From assembly GCF_012927485.1 (NCBI RefSeq), contig NZ_JABBPC010000008.1:51887-115886 (forward strand): a DNA stretch of 64,000 bases, read 5' to 3'. Shown here piece after piece: positions 35,513 to 45,440 of this stretch (the first letter of the stretch is position 1; each line of letters starts with the position of its first letter). The DNA comes from Polaromonas sp. GTDB taxonomy: Bacteria > Pseudomonadota > Gammaproteobacteria > Burkholderiales > Burkholderiaceae_C. A model generated the notes under the pieces. It did no database searches. It saw only the letters and a list, made by a program, of their open reading frames with translations, and was not told where the DNA came from. The translations under genes and the position numbers were made by a program.

Positions 35513-35536
35513 ACAGTCTTTCGAAAGACTGTTTTT
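35513..35536. promoter_or_regulatory. 20-bp perfect palindrome plus T-run between mreB and gatC
   Basis: ACAGTCTTTCGAAAGACTGT (35513-35532) is perfectly self-complementary, and the plus strand continues TTTT. It lies 79 bp upstream of mreB and 181 bp upstream of gatC. On plus-strand RNA it would form a terminator-like hairpin in a gatCAB leader, if a promoter lies between 35435 and 35510 (TATATATTTAG is there). As DNA it could be an operator serving both directions. Confidence 0.55.
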
Positions 35537-35712
35537 GGCACTTATAAACCGCCTAATGAGTGCAACCAGTCCCGATTTCACACCAAAGGCAGGATAATAA
35601 CGCATCCCCCGCAAATCTAGAACGCCGCAAGCAACGTTTTCTCAGCCTTACGCCTCGTTTCAGTTCCAGTTTCTTGCAGTCCTCCTTCGCCTGAAATCAT
35701 TCATTACCACCC

Positions 35713-36012
35713 ATGGCATTGACATCCCAAGACATCGCACGCGTCGCCAACCTAGCGCGACTTGAGTTGCGGCCCGACGAAACCGCGCACACCTTGCAAC
35801 AGCTGAACGGTTTTTTCACCCTGGTGCAGCAGATGGGAGCGGTCAACACCGATGGTGTGGAGCCGCTGGCTCACCCGGCTGCGGTGCTCGGCGAAGTCGC
35901 CCTGCGCTTGCGCGACGACATTGCGAGCGAAACCAACCAGCGCGAGGCCAGCCAGGTCAGCGCCCCCGCAGTGGAACGCGGCCTGTTTCTCGTTCCCAAG
36001 GTGATCGAATGA
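35713..36012 (+). CDS. gatC: Asp/Glu-tRNA(Asn/Gln) amidotransferase subunit GatC
   Basis: A 99-residue subunit of normal length. [19 protein letters not shown] opens it, and [23 protein letters not shown] is the belt that wraps GatA and GatB. It stabilises the GatA subunit of the complex that converts Glu-tRNA(Gln) (and Asp-tRNA(Asn)) to the amidated forms. Its stop overlaps the gatA start by 4 bp. Confidence 0.95.
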   Translation: MALTSQDIARVANLARLELRPDETAHTLQQLNGFFTLVQQMGAVNTDGVEPLAHPAAVLGEVALRLRDDIASETNQREASQVSAPAVERGLFLVPKVIE

Positions 36013-37541
36013 GTTCGAACATCCGCCACACTCCTCATGCCGACCTGCATGATCTTGGCGTAGCGCAACTTGCCGCCAAGCTGGCTTCCCGCGAAGTCTC
36101 CAGCGTGGAAGTGACACAGCATTTTCTTGCACGGATTCAGCAGTACGACAGCCTGGGCGCTTTTCTGGCCACGAACGCCGAGGTGTCGCTGGCGCAAGCC
36201 CGTGCCGCTGATGCGCGGCTGGCCGCTGGAGAGCGGTCGCCCTTGCTGGGTGTGCCGCTGGCCCACAAGGACGTGTTTGTAACGCGCGATTTCGCCACCA
36301 CCGCCGGCTCGAAAATGCTGGAAGGTTACCGCAGTCCCTTTGATGCGACTGTGGTCAGCAAACTTGGCGTCGCAGCCGGGGGCGCCGGCATGGTCACGCT
36401 GGGCAAGCTCAATTGCGATGAATTTGCGATGGGTTCCGGTAGCGACAACAGCGCTTACAAACCCGTGCACAACCCTTGGGATACCTGCCGCGTGCCTGGC
36501 GGCTCCTCTGGCGGCTCTGCTGCGGCCGTGGCGGCACGCCTGGTGCCCGCTGCCACCGGTACCGACACCGGTGGATCGATTCGCCAACCCGCCTCGTTGA
36601 CGGGCATCACCGGCATCAAGCCCACCTACGGCCGCTGCTCCCGCTACGGCATGGTGGCTTTCGCCTCCAGCCTGGATCAAGCCGGTCCAATGGCACACAG
36701 CGCTCTGGACTGTGCGCTTTTGCTATCGGCCATGGCCGGCCCCGACCTTGACCGCGACTCGACATCGCTGGACCTGCCGGCCACCGACTACGCTATGAAT
36801 CTAATAGCGGCTTGTGAGCAAAAGAAAGACGCTACGCCCCTAAAAGGTTTAAAAATAGGGTTGCCTACCCAGTTTTTTGGAACGGGCTGTTCGCCCGACG
36901 TGCTCGCCGCCGTTCGCGCCGCGTTGGCCGAATTTGAAAAGCTGGGAGCCACGCTGGTCGACGTGAGCCTGCCGCTGACCGAGCTGTCGATTCCGGTCTA
37001 CTACGTTATTGCACCGGCCGAAGCCAGTAGTAATCTGAGCCGCTTCGACGGTGTGCGTTATGGCCACCGCGCCGCGCACTACACGGACCTGACCGACATG
37101 TACAAAAAGTCGCGCTCGGAAGGCTTTGGCGACGAAGCCACGCGCCGCATCATGATCGGCACCTACGTGCTCTCCCACGGCTACTACGACGCCTATTACC
37201 TAAAAGCACAAAAAATCCGCCGCCTGATTGCCCAGGACTTTCAAAAAGCGTTTACCCAATGCGACGTAATTGCAGGGCCTGTCTCCCCTACTGTGGCCTG
37301 GAAGATCGGTGAAAAATCGGACGATCCGGTGGCCAGCTACTTGGCTGACATCTACACACTGTCCTCTAGCCTTGCGGGTCTGCCCGGCATGAGCGTTCCG
37401 GCAGGTTTCGGTGCGTACGGCATGCCGGTCGGCCTGCAATTGATTGGCAACTACTTTAAAGAAGCGCAACTGCTGGGCACTGCGCACCAGTTCCAGCTGG
37501 CGACGGATTGGCACGAAAGAACGCCGGGAGCTATGACATGA
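36009..37541 (+). CDS. gatA: Asp/Glu-tRNA(Asn/Gln) amidotransferase subunit GatA
   Basis: A 510-residue amidase-signature enzyme. The catalytic triad is Lys in VPLAHKDVF, and two Ser in the glycine-rich [20 protein letters not shown] and [13 protein letters not shown]. It releases ammonia from glutamine for GatB. Residues about 261-280 ([18 protein letters not shown]) are extra or expanded compared with the family as I know it and are written with rare codons (CTA, ATA, TTA), pointing to an inserted repeat (see 36792-36860). It overlaps gatC and gatB by 4 bp each, so the three genes are translationally coupled. Confidence 0.96.
   Translation: MSSNIRHTPHADLHDLGVAQLAAKLASREVSSVEVTQHFLARIQQYDSLGAFLATNAEVSLAQARAADARLAAGERSPLLGVPLAHKDVFVTRDFATTAGSKMLEGYRSPFDATVVSKLGVAAGGAGMVTLGKLNCDEFAMGSGSDNSAYKPVHNPWDTCRVPGGSSGGSAAAVAARLVPAATGTDTGGSIRQPASLTGITGIKPTYGRCSRYGMVAFASSLDQAGPMAHSALDCALLLSAMAGPDLDRDSTSLDLPATDYAMNLIAACEQKKDATPLKGLKIGLPTQFFGTGCSPDVLAAVRAALAEFEKLGATLVDVSLPLTELSIPVYYVIAPAEASSNLSRFDGVRYGHRAAHYTDLTDMYKKSRSEGFGDEATRRIMIGTYVLSHGYYDAYYLKAQKIRRLIAQDFQKAFTQCDVIAGPVSPTVAWKIGEKSDDPVASYLADIYTLSSSLAGLPGMSVPAGFGAYGMPVGLQLIGNYFKEAQLLGTAHQFQLATDWHERTPGAMT
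36792..36860 (+). repeat. Interspersed repeat-like insertion inside gatA
   Basis: About 69 bp, AT-richer than the gene around it, beginning with the inverted repeat GCTAT-gaatcta-ATAGC (36792-36808). Read in frame it adds about nine or ten residues between DYA and GLKIGLP. Its codons include CTA twice, ATA twice and TTA once, which the rest of the gene hardly uses. It resembles short interspersed elements I have seen in Comamonadaceae intergenic DNA, here kept in frame. Confidence 0.6.
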
Positions 37542-38995
37542 GCAATGACGCTAAATCGCTGCTGGTGCAGGGCTACGAAGTCGTCATCGGATTCGAAACC
37601 CACACCCAGCTGACCACGCAATCGAAAATTTTCAGCCGTGCTTCCACGGCCTTTGGTGCGGCGCCCAACACGCAAGCCTCTGCGGTGGACTTCGCCCTGC
37701 CCGGTGCCCTGCCGGTGATGAACAAAGGCGCGGTTCAACGCGCCATCGAGTTCGGACTGGCCGTGAACGCGCATATTGCGGAGCAAAGCGTCTTTGCTCG
37801 CAAAAACTACTTTTATCCCGACCTGCCCAAGGGCTACCAGATCAGCCAGTTCGAGATTCCGGTGGTGCAAGGCGGCAGAGTGGAGTTTTTTCTTGGTGAC
37901 GAGAAAAAATCTGTTCGCCTGGTGCGTGCCCACTTGGAAGAAGATGCCGGCAAATCATTGCACGAAGACTTCATCGGACTCAGCGGCATCGACCTTAACC
38001 GCGCCGGTACGCCGCTATTGGAAATCGTGACTGAACCCGACATGCGTTCCAGCGCCGAAGCCGTGGCCTACGCCAGGGAGCTGCACAAAATCGTGACCTG
38101 GATCGGCATTTGCGACGGCAACATGCAGGAAGGCAGTTTCCGCTGCGACGCCAACGTGTCGGTGCGCAAACCGGGCGCGCCATTGGGCACCCGCCGCGAA
38201 ATCAAAAACCTCAATAGTTTCAAATTCATGCAGCAAGCGATGGATTACGAGATACGCTGGCAGATTGGGCAGCTTGAGGATGGCCACGCGATTCAGCAGG
38301 CCACGGTGCTGTTTAACGCAGATACTGGCGAAACCCGTGCCATGCGAAGCAAGGAAGATGCGGCGGATTACCGCTACTTTCCCGATCCGGATTTGCCGCC
38401 ACTGATGATCGGACGGGATTGGGTGGAGCGCGTCCGCTCGGAAATGACGGAGCTGCCGCGTGTGATGGCTCAGCGGTTCGTGGCCGATTACGGATTACCG
38501 ACCTACGATGCCGGGCAACTCACGCAAAGCAAGCCCATCGCAGCGTACTTCGAGGCCGTCGCGCTAGCGAGCAAGCAACCCAAGCTGGCCAGCAACTGGG
38601 TGATGGGCGAGCTGTCGCGCCGGCTCAATGCCGAAGAAAAGTCCATTGAAGTGTCAGGCATCAGTGCCCACCAACTGGCCGTTCTGATCGGCCGGATTGC
38701 CGATAACACGATCTCCAATAATGCGGCTAAACAAGTGTTTGAGGCTTTGTGGACCGGCGAGGGGAAAGACGTTGACGCGCTGATCGAGGCGAAAGGCCTC
38801 AATCAAATGAATGGCGCCGACGAGCTCGAAAAAATAATTGACGAGGTGCTGGCGGCTAACTCCAAAAACGTTGAAGAAGTCCGTGCTGGCAATAGCAAGG
38901 CCTTTAACGCACTCGTCGGCCAAGCGATGAAGGCGACCAAAGGCCGGGCTAATCCGGCGCAGGTCAACGACCTGCTGAAGAAAAAGCTGGCTTGA
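37538..38995 (+). CDS. gatB: Asp/Glu-tRNA(Asn/Gln) amidotransferase subunit GatB
   Basis: A 485-residue subunit that phosphorylates and amidates the misacylated t[24 protein letters not shown] opens the catalytic cradle. [32 protein letters not shown] and [20 protein letters not shown] follow, and the C-terminal YqeY-like tail domain (about 330-485) ends [20 protein letters not shown]. The start at 37538 overlaps the gatA stop (ATGA); a longer frame from 37508 lies inside gatA. Last gene of gatCAB. Confidence 0.97.
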   Translation: MSNDAKSLLVQGYEVVIGFETHTQLTTQSKIFSRASTAFGAAPNTQASAVDFALPGALPVMNKGAVQRAIEFGLAVNAHIAEQSVFARKNYFYPDLPKGYQISQFEIPVVQGGRVEFFLGDEKKSVRLVRAHLEEDAGKSLHEDFIGLSGIDLNRAGTPLLEIVTEPDMRSSAEAVAYARELHKIVTWIGICDGNMQEGSFRCDANVSVRKPGAPLGTRREIKNLNSFKFMQQAMDYEIRWQIGQLEDGHAIQQATVLFNADTGETRAMRSKEDAADYRYFPDPDLPPLMIGRDWVERVRSEMTELPRVMAQRFVADYGLPTYDAGQLTQSKPIAAYFEAVALASKQPKLASNWVMGELSRRLNAEEKSIEVSGISAHQLAVLIGRIADNTISNNAAKQVFEALWTGEGKDVDALIEAKGLNQMNGADELEKIIDEVLAANSKNVEEVRAGNSKAFNALVGQAMKATKGRANPAQVNDLLKKKLA

Positions 38996-39105
38996 CGGGC
39001 GACAAGCTGCGGATCGACCGAAGGGTCGGGCCGGCCTCTAATTTGGCATTGAAAATATAGCGATAGACATCGTATTCCGGGGCCTCGTCAGAGTGACCTG
39101 CAAAA

Positions 39106-39780
39106 TCAATTTCCAGCAGTGACTTTTGCGGGCATGACGGCGGCGTTGGCTGGCACCCCACCTGTCAACGCCCAGAGTTGATTGAGTTTGAGCAGCTCTT
39201 GGTCAAAACGCAGGTTAACCCGTTTCTTTTCCAGCTCCTGGTCCGCAATGAACTTCTTTTGCATCAGCATGCTGGCGTCGTTCTCTTGCAACCTGCGTTT
39301 AAGTGAAAACGGGGCCTTGCCCGGATCTTTGACGTAAAACTCGAATTCACTATTCATGGCCTTGCGTTGTTCGGTCAGTTCCGCCGCTTTGGTGGCCGCA
39401 GCCTTTGTGACCTCATCAATCTGGGCGAGCGCCGTGCCGCGCTCCTGGTCGTGCACCGTGCGGCTGCTATAGCGCAGCAGCAGCGCGCGGTCGCGGCGCT
39501 TGTCTTCAGCAACGCGCGCGCGCTCCTCGGCTGCCAGTTTGTCTCTTTCTTCTTGAGCGACCCGTTCCTGCCCCGTGAGAGCCGGGTTGACCTGACGCTT
39601 CACGTAGCCCGAGCTGGTCAGTTCCTGCTGTGGGCGGTCCAGACACTCGGCAATCGGTCGGTCGGCCGTGATCTTGCGGCCTTTCCCGTCCACACAGGTG
39701 TAAATGTTCTGGGCCGCGGCATCGGCGCACAAGCATGCCACTCCTACCAGACCGGCCGCCAGCGATGATTTATAAAACAA
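39106..39780 (-). CDS. Periplasmic DUF4124-domain coiled-coil protein
   Basis: A 224-residue exported protein. A signal peptide (AAGLVGVACLCADAAAQ) precedes a short DUF4124 domain: NIYTCVDGKGRKITADRPIAECLDR, in which two Cys flank the K-G-R-K-I-T core. The rest is a highly charged helical region (EERDKLAAEERARVAEDKRR), probably coiled coil. DUF4124 proteins are common in Burkholderiales; their role is unknown. It converges with gatB and lies 9 bp after the pyrE start-to-stop block on the same strand, so it may share the pyrE transcript. Confidence 0.75.
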   Translation of the reverse strand: MFYKSSLAAGLVGVACLCADAAAQNIYTCVDGKGRKITADRPIAECLDRPQQELTSSGYVKRQVNPALTGQERVAQEERDKLAAEERARVAEDKRRDRALLLRYSSRTVHDQERGTALAQIDEVTKAAATKAAELTEQRKAMNSEFEFYVKDPGKAPFSLKRRLQENDASMLMQKKFIADQELEKKRVNLRFDQELLKLNQLWALTGGVPANAAVMPAKVTAGN

Positions 39781-39789
39781 CTTGATTCC

Positions 39790-40539
39790 TCAATCCACGC
39801 CGTAGCGTTGTCGGTAAGCCAGCACTGACTGGTAGTGCGTTTTTGCGGAAAGCGCGCCGGAAGCCGCTTCTCCCGGTGCACCGCCTTGCAGCGCCAAATA
39901 CTGCAGCAAGTCAGTCAGGCGCGCAATGGAACAAACTTGCAAGCCCAGTTGCGTCGTCACATAGTGCACAGCGCTGTAATTCACGTCGACCCCATTCTCG
40001 GTCGCTTTTTCCTGTCGGTCCAGTGCGATCACCAGGGCATGGGGTAGTGCGCCAGCGGCCTGGATGATGGCTATAGATTCGCGCACTGCTGTACCAGCGG
40101 ACATCACGTCATCCACGATCAGCACTCGACCCTTAACGGGCGCACCGACGAGCGTGCCGCCCTCGCCGTGGTCTTTGGCTTCCTTGCGGTTGTAGGCAAA
40201 TGGCAGATTGCGGCCCAGCCGCGCCAACTCAACGGCCACCGTCGCCGCCAGGGGAATGCCTTTGTATGCGGGACCAAAAATCATGTCAAACTCCAGCCCG
40301 CTGCGTTCCTCTTCGGCCAGTAGCTGGCGCGCATAAAATTGCGCTAGCCGCCCCAGTTTCGCACCGTCGTCAAATAATCCGGCGTTAAAAAAATAGGGGC
40401 TGATGCGCCCGGCCTTGGTTTTGAATTCACCAAAGCGCAACACGCCCGATTCAACGGCGAACTGCACGAATTCCTGCGCCAGCGCTGTGCCTCCAGAAGT
40501 CGCCGGAACCCGGTCGCCCATTTGTCCTGCCGTAGTCAT
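39790..40539 (-). CDS. pyrE: Orotate phosphoribosyltransferase
   Basis: A 249-residue enzyme that joins orotate and PRPP to make OMP in pyrimidine synthesis. FGEFKTKAGRISPYFFNAG holds the orotate-contacting residues, FGPAYKGIPLA and AYNRKEAKDHGEGG are active-site loops, and the PRPP motif is VLIVDDVMSAGTA. The start is placed at the ATG ending at 40539 (MTTAGQMGD), with AAAGG upstream; the frame is open to 40686, but that part overlaps xth. An Ala/Gly-rich insertion near 220-230 (QGGAPGEAASGALSAKT) extends the C-terminus. Divergent from the exonuclease gene with only 10 bp between start codons. Confidence 0.94.
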   Translation of the reverse strand: MTTAGQMGDRVPATSGGTALAQEFVQFAVESGVLRFGEFKTKAGRISPYFFNAGLFDDGAKLGRLAQFYARQLLAEEERSGLEFDMIFGPAYKGIPLAATVAVELARLGRNLPFAYNRKEAKDHGEGGTLVGAPVKGRVLIVDDVMSAGTAVRESIAIIQAAGALPHALVIALDRQEKATENGVDVNYSAVHYVTTQLGLQVCSIARLTDLLQYLALQGGAPGEAASGALSAKTHYQSVLAYRQRYGVD

Positions 40540-40549
40540 TGGAAGCCTT

Positions 40550-41416
40550 TTGTTCAAATTAACCAGTCTCAATCTCAACGGTATTCGTTCCGCCGCCAGC
40601 AAAGGCTTGCAGGACTGGGTTGCCCAGTCCATGCCGGATTGTATTTGCGTGCAGGAACTGAAGGCGCAAGCCTTTGACATAAGCAACCGCTTTGAGCAAA
40701 TCGCCGGCCTGAAAGGCTATTTCCAGTTTGCTGAGAAAAAGGGCTATTCCGGCGTGGGTATCTATACGCGCCATGAGCCCAGTGATGTGATGGTCGGCTA
40801 TGGCTCTCCTGAATTCGACACTGAAGGCCGCTACGTGGAGTTGCGCTTTGACCGCCCTGGCCGCAGGCAAAGCCCCAAGCTTTCGATCATCAGCGGCTAC
40901 TTCCCCAGCGGTTCGTCGGGCGAAGAACGGCAAGCCGCCAAGTTTCGCTTTTTGTCCGAGCTCTATCCGCACCTGGCGGCCCTGAAACAAACTCGCGACT
41001 TTGTGCTCTGTGGCGACATCAATATCGCGCACCAGGAAATCGATTTGAAGAACTTCAAGAGCAACCAGAAAAACAGCGGCTTTTTACCTGAAGAGCGGGC
41101 CTGGATGACCGAATTGCTGCGAGATTCCGAATTGATGAACGAAGCGGCCGACGAATTGACTCAGCGCGCAGACCGTTCGCTTCGAGGCGGTGGCATGGTG
41201 GATGTGTATCGCAAACTGCAGCCCACGACGACGGACGCTGCCTATACCTGGTGGAGCAACCGCGGCCAGGCGTATGCAAAAAATGTCGGATGGCGGCTGG
41301 ACTATCACCTGGCTACGCCGGCCTTTGCGGCGTTAGCGCGGAGTGAACACATTTATAAAGAGCAGCGTTTTTCAGACCATGCGCCCATGACCGTGGACTA
41401 CGAGTTTGCACCATGA
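40550..41416 (+). CDS. xth: Exodeoxyribonuclease III / AP endonuclease (Xth family)
   Basis: A 288-residue endonuclease/exonuclease/phosphatase-fold enzyme for base-excision repair. Motifs: LTSLNLNGIRSAASKGLQDW, the metal-binding Glu in CVQELKAQ, YSGVGIYTR, SGYFPSG, the catalytic CGDINIAHQEIDL, NVGWRLDYHL and the final SDHAPMTVDYEF. The start is taken as the TTG at 40550 (GGAAG four bases before), because the family begins about three residues before LTSLNLNG; the open frame runs on to 40403 inside pyrE. The starts of pyrE and this gene are 10 bp apart, so their promoters must lie in each other's 5' regions. Confidence 0.93.
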   Translation: MFKLTSLNLNGIRSAASKGLQDWVAQSMPDCICVQELKAQAFDISNRFEQIAGLKGYFQFAEKKGYSGVGIYTRHEPSDVMVGYGSPEFDTEGRYVELRFDRPGRRQSPKLSIISGYFPSGSSGEERQAAKFRFLSELYPHLAALKQTRDFVLCGDINIAHQEIDLKNFKSNQKNSGFLPEERAWMTELLRDSELMNEAADELTQRADRSLRGGGMVDVYRKLQPTTTDAAYTWWSNRGQAYAKNVGWRLDYHLATPAFAALARSEHIYKEQRFSDHAPMTVDYEFAP

Positions 41417-41477
41417 ATGTTTCGGTTCCTTCTGCAGCGTGGGCGTGTCCTTCTAGTTTTTAAAAGAGCGGCCAGCC

Positions 41478-41864
41478 TCAACTCTGAGAGGCCCAGATAC
41501 GCGCGATTTGGGCGGAAAGCTCCATCGGGTCGAAAGGTTTGGAAATCACTTCCAGCGCCCCCAGCTTCTTGTACACCTCCACCTCCGCGACCTGTACTTT
41601 GGCGGTCATGAAGATGACTGGAGTGTGGGCTGTGGAGGGGATTTCTCGCAGTGCCTTGAGTGTGCTGATGCCGTCCATGCCAGGCATCATGACGTCCAGC
41701 AGCAACAGGTCAGCCCGCGCGTCCGGCGCGGCGATCAGTGCTTCCAGTCCGGAGGCGCAGGCGCTCACAGTGAACCCTCCCACGGCTTCCAGGGCCATCT
41801 TCGCCACAACGCGGATGTCAGGTTCATCTTCAACATAAAGAATGCGGTTCAGAGGTACGGGCAT
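41478..41864 (-). CDS. Single-domain response regulator (CheY-like)
   Basis: A 128-residue receiver domain with no output domain. [15 protein letters not shown] gives the acidic pocket (Glu12, Asp13), [13 protein letters not shown] the phospho-acceptor Asp57, VIFMTAK the conserved Thr/Ala, and VISKPFD the Lys109-Pro. It starts 8 bp after the hybrid kinase gene on the same strand, so it is the likely phosphate acceptor of that kinase or of the second kinase upstream. Its target is probably another protein. Confidence 0.93.
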   Translation of the reverse strand: MPVPLNRILYVEDEPDIRVVAKMALEAVGGFTVSACASGLEALIAAPDARADLLLLDVMMPGMDGISTLKALREIPSTAHTPVIFMTAKVQVAEVEVYKKLGALEVISKPFDPMELSAQIARIWASQS

Positions 41865-41872
41865 GGGTCAGG

Positions 41873-44800
41873 TCAGGGATTGGGAACGGCTGGCCCGGAG
41901 GCTCCGGAAATCTGGAGAACGCGTCGAATGGTATCAAACAGCTCCGCGTTGGAGGTATGGGTTTTCAGAAGCACCGCTTCGGTCTGTTTCCCATCGTCCG
42001 GGTCATCATCGCTGGCCGAGAACACGATCACCGGTGGCCGTGGATTGAGTGCATCGATATCCTCAAACAGGTCCCAACCCGAATCTTTGCCCAGTCCGAG
42101 GTCTAGCAGCACCAAGTCAAACTGGTGTTCGCGCAGTCGGGTTCGGGCTTGCTCCAGTGTGGCTGCAAATTCGACGTTTGCGAAATCCCGGACGATCGCC
42201 GCGACGATGGACTGGATATCGATATCGTCTTCGACATGCAGGATGCGCGGGTTGCCACTTGGCAAACCTGCGATGGCCCGTCGCACGCTGAGAATTAGCT
42301 GCTTTTCATTGATCGGTTTTTTAAGCCAGTCGGAGACTGTGAGCGGTTTGCGCTTGAACTGCAGCTGCCCTTCCTCGGCCATGACGGAGATCACCACCAC
42401 AGGCAGGTCGCGCGTTTTTTCGTCGCTGCGCAACACATTGATGAAATCCATGCCGGTTTGGCCCGGCAGTTTCAAGTCTACCGTCATCGCATCGTAGCGA
42501 GTGTGGGCGAGGCAAACCAGCGCTTGCTCCGCGCTATGCGCCGTATCAACCTCAAAACCGGCTTTTCTCAGCATGATGCTGATGAGCTCTGCAATGGCTG
42601 GATCGTCCTCGCAGACCAGTATGCGTGGTTTGACGAAAGCTACTTCGGTCCTGAGCGGCTGCCGCAAAGGCGCCAAGGTCTGCCATTCGGGCACCTCGAG
42701 GAAGAACGTGGTTCCGGCACCGGCCTCGCTGCTAAAGCCAATATGACCCCCCATTTTCTCGATGAGGGCCTTGGAAATGTTGAGCCCCAGACCGGTTCCA
42801 CCTTTCTGCCGGGTGTCGGACGAATCCGCTTGCGAAAACTTCTGGAATATTCGGTTGCGAAATTCTTCGGGAATACCAGGGCCATGGTCCGCTATTTCTA
42901 TCCGCACGCCTTTCGCCACACGCGTCACGCGCACCTCTACCGCCTCCTGCGGGGGCGAAAACTTCACCGCATTGGAGAGTAGATTGGTCAGCACCTGGGT
43001 CATACGGTCGCGGTCAATCCGCACCTGCAGCAGCTCATCGGGCGCTTGCAGCACCAACTTGACGCGGTATTGGGTTGCAAAGCCCTGGTTGGAGACCAGC
43101 GCTTGCTCGACCAGTTGCTTGATATCGACAACCTGCAGGTCCAGGCGCATCTTGCCCGACTCGATTTTTTCGCTGTCCAGAAGTTCGTTGATCAACCGGA
43201 TCAGGCGTTCGCAGTTGTTCTTGGCAATGTCTACCAGGTTCTTCACGGCTTCGGGCAATTCGCCGGCGACGCCGCCAGCGATCAGTCCCAGCGAACCGCG
43301 GATCGAGGTCAACGGTGTGCGCAACTCGTGGCTAACCGTCGAAACAAATTCAGTTTTCATGCGGTCAATGCGCTTGAGCTCGGTGATGTCCGTGCCGAGC
43401 GAGTAGAACCCCACGACTTTGCCTTCGTCCACGCCTTCACCATAGCGCGGGAAATATTGCATGGCATAGTTTCTGAGATCGCCCTGAGGCGTGATTTGTA
43501 TGCGCTCGTATTGGGCGGGGTATCCATGCAATACTTCGTCGACTTTGGTCTGCGCCCGCTCATAGTCCTTTGGACCGAGCACATCCGCCAGCAGGTGGCC
43601 TGTGATCTGCCCGGAGCTCAAGTCAAAGACCTCTTCGTAGGCTTTGTTGTGAAAGCAGAATCGTTGTTCAGTATCCAGGTAGGCGATCATGGCCGGCACG
43701 GTGTCGGTCATTTCGCGCAACTGCAATTCACTTGCATGCAGTGCTTTGGTGATCAGTTCCCTGTCGGTGATGTCGCGCACGGTCGCGACGAACAGCCGGC
43801 TGGCGTCACTCTGTACCACCAGTTGCAGGAAAACAGCGACCGGGAAATCGGTACCGTCTTTACGCCGATGCACCGAGTCATAGCGCAGTGAGGCTTGTTC
43901 ACCGGAAAGGAGAGGGGCGATAAATTGCCTAAATTTGGCCTCGGGTAAAAGCGGATTGATTTGGCACGGCATCATCCCGAGAAGCTCATCCCGGCGATAG
44001 CCCATACCCAGTACCGCCCCCTGATTCAGGTACACAAAGCGAAGGGTTTCTGGGTCGAACATGAAAATCATGTCCAGCGTGTTGTCCAGAACATTCTTGA
44101 ACCGAAGAAGTTCCGCCTCAGCACGCGCATGTTCTAGCGCAATGCGGGCCAGTCGAGTGGCGGCGGCAATCAACTCCAGATCTTTAGCCTCAGGCTTGCC
44201 TGGCGCGCGACGGTATATCGCGAAGGTCGCCAGCACATCGCCCGCAGTCGACATCACAGGAGTCGACCAGCAAGCGTGCAACTCGTGGGCCCACAGCAGT
44301 TCGCGGTAATCCTGCATCAGCGGATCGCGCCCGGTGTCTTCAACCACGACGGTCTCTTTGCGAAATGCGGCGGTGCCACAGGCGCCCACGCCCTCACCGA
44401 TTTGCAAACCTTCAATGGCTTGAGTAAAGCTGTCCGGTAAGTTTGGTGCGGCGCCGTGATGCAGTTGTTGGCCCTCTACCAGCAGGATCGAACACAGACT
44501 AATGGGTGAACTCTTTTCTACCAGCTGTACTACCGCCTCAAGCGATTGCCGCAGCGGCGCGCCACCGGCGATCAATTCCAGTACCTGCTCCTGCGCCAGC
44601 ACAAACATCTCGGCCGCCTTGTCCTGGGTGATATCACGCACGATCGCGAAAAATCGGCCGCCTCCGTCGCTTTGCAGCACCAGTTGCAGAAAAATAGAGA
44701 CCGGGAAATCGGTGCCGTCCTTACGCCGATGCACGGTTTCAAAGCGAAGCGATGACTGGTCACCCGACACCAGCGGCGCGATGAGTTGTCGAAAGGTGGA

Positions 44801-45322
44801 CTCGGGCATGAAGGGGGCGATCTGGCAGGGCGTCATTCCGAGAAGCTCTTGCTGGCTATAACCCAGGTTCAGGGCTGCCCCCTGGTTCAAGTACACAAAG
44901 CGAAGAGTGTCTGGCTCCGCCATGAAAATCATGTCCAGCGTATTGTCCAGAACATTCTTGAACCTGAGCAGTTCCGCCTCGGTTTGCCGATGCTCAGCGA
45001 ACTCCCTGCTGAGTACTTTGGTCATGTGGCCGGCCAGCGCGAGCGCGCGCCGGCGTTGAGTGGAAAACATCCAGATGAACGTCGAGAACATCACACTCAG
45101 TAGCATTCCGAAGAGTGCTTCTTCGGGTCTTTTTGCGGCTAAAAAAGTCGCGAGCAAGCCAACCAGCAGCACTGTCCATACCGCATACTCTTTGCAGATC
45201 GTTGCACCTACCCGCACCCAAAAAGACGGCGGTGGACTTTGCTCCGAGCTTGGCATATTTTCTGAATCTATCGGGCGGTCTGATTCGAGCATTTCGTCAT
45301 TCGCTTTGTGTATAGGAGTCAA
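41873..45322 (-). CDS. Hybrid sensor histidine kinase: 2TM-PAS-GAF-PAS-PAS-HisKA-HATPase-REC-REC
   Basis: An 1149-residue membrane sensor. Two membrane helices lie at about 46-63 and 70-86. PAS1 (about 115-235), GAF (240-395), PAS2 (405-525) and PAS3 (530-650) follow. The HisKA box [16 protein letters not shown] has His665, and the ATPase shows [10 protein letters not shown] and [10 protein letters not shown]. Receiver 1 (about 900-1015) has Asp949 and Lys1002; receiver 2 (about 1025-1140) has Asp1074 with a Lys-Thr (1120) in place of Lys-Pro. PAS1 and PAS2 are near copies of each other (both have [15 protein letters not shown] and [12 protein letters not shown]), an internal duplication. The signal is unknown. 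No DNA-binding partner is adjacent. Confidence 0.93.
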   Translation of the reverse strand: MTPIHKANDEMLESDRPIDSENMPSSEQSPPPSFWVRVGATICKEYAVWTVLLVGLLATFLAAKRPEEALFGMLLSVMFSTFIWMFSTQRRRALALAGHMTKVLSREFAEHRQTEAELLRFKNVLDNTLDMIFMAEPDTLRFVYLNQGAALNLGYSQQELLGMTPCQIAPFMPESTFRQLIAPLVSGDQSSLRFETVHRRKDGTDFPVSIFLQLVLQSDGGGRFFAIVRDITQDKAAEMFVLAQEQVLELIAGGAPLRQSLEAVVQLVEKSSPISLCSILLVEGQQLHHGAAPNLPDSFTQAIEGLQIGEGVGACGTAAFRKETVVVEDTGRDPLMQDYRELLWAHELHACWSTPVMSTAGDVLATFAIYRRAPGKPEAKDLELIAAATRLARIALEHARAEAELLRFKNVLDNTLDMIFMFDPETLRFVYLNQGAVLGMGYRRDELLGMMPCQINPLLPEAKFRQFIAPLLSGEQASLRYDSVHRRKDGTDFPVAVFLQLVVQSDASRLFVATVRDITDRELITKALHASELQLREMTDTVPAMIAYLDTEQRFCFHNKAYEEVFDLSSGQITGHLLADVLGPKDYERAQTKVDEVLHGYPAQYERIQITPQGDLRNYAMQYFPRYGEGVDEGKVVGFYSLGTDITELKRIDRMKTEFVSTVSHELRTPLTSIRGSLGLIAGGVAGELPEAVKNLVDIAKNNCERLIRLINELLDSEKIESGKMRLDLQVVDIKQLVEQALVSNQGFATQYRVKLVLQAPDELLQVRIDRDRMTQVLTNLLSNAVKFSPPQEAVEVRVTRVAKGVRIEIADHGPGIPEEFRNRIFQKFSQADSSDTRQKGGTGLGLNISKALIEKMGGHIGFSSEAGAGTTFFLEVPEWQTLAPLRQPLRTEVAFVKPRILVCEDDPAIAELISIMLRKAGFEVDTAHSAEQALVCLAHTRYDAMTVDLKLPGQTGMDFINVLRSDEKTRDLPVVVISVMAEEGQLQFKRKPLTVSDWLKKPINEKQLILSVRRAIAGLPSGNPRILHVEDDIDIQSIVAAIVRDFANVEFAATLEQARTRLREHQFDLVLLDLGLGKDSGWDLFEDIDALNPRPPVIVFSASDDDPDDGKQTEAVLLKTHTSNAELFDTIRRVLQISGASGPAVPNP

Positions 45323-45440
45323 GTTAATTTACGCAGGCTTTGCTTCACTCACGCGGGCGACTGCAACCGGGAATTGAGACTGTCAGATTTTTCAACCCGG
45401 ATAGCTTTTGACGGGCCGCGTTTTCAGCATGACCGCGAGG

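Noticed and set aside
40403..40549. N-terminal extension of exonuclease III
   Set aside because: It is antisense to pyrE codons, and similarity starts only at LTSLNLNG.
41508..42497. 329-codon frame opposite the response regulator and hybrid kinase
   Set aside because: Antisense of receiver domains with intact motifs; Ser/Arg-rich and without a family.
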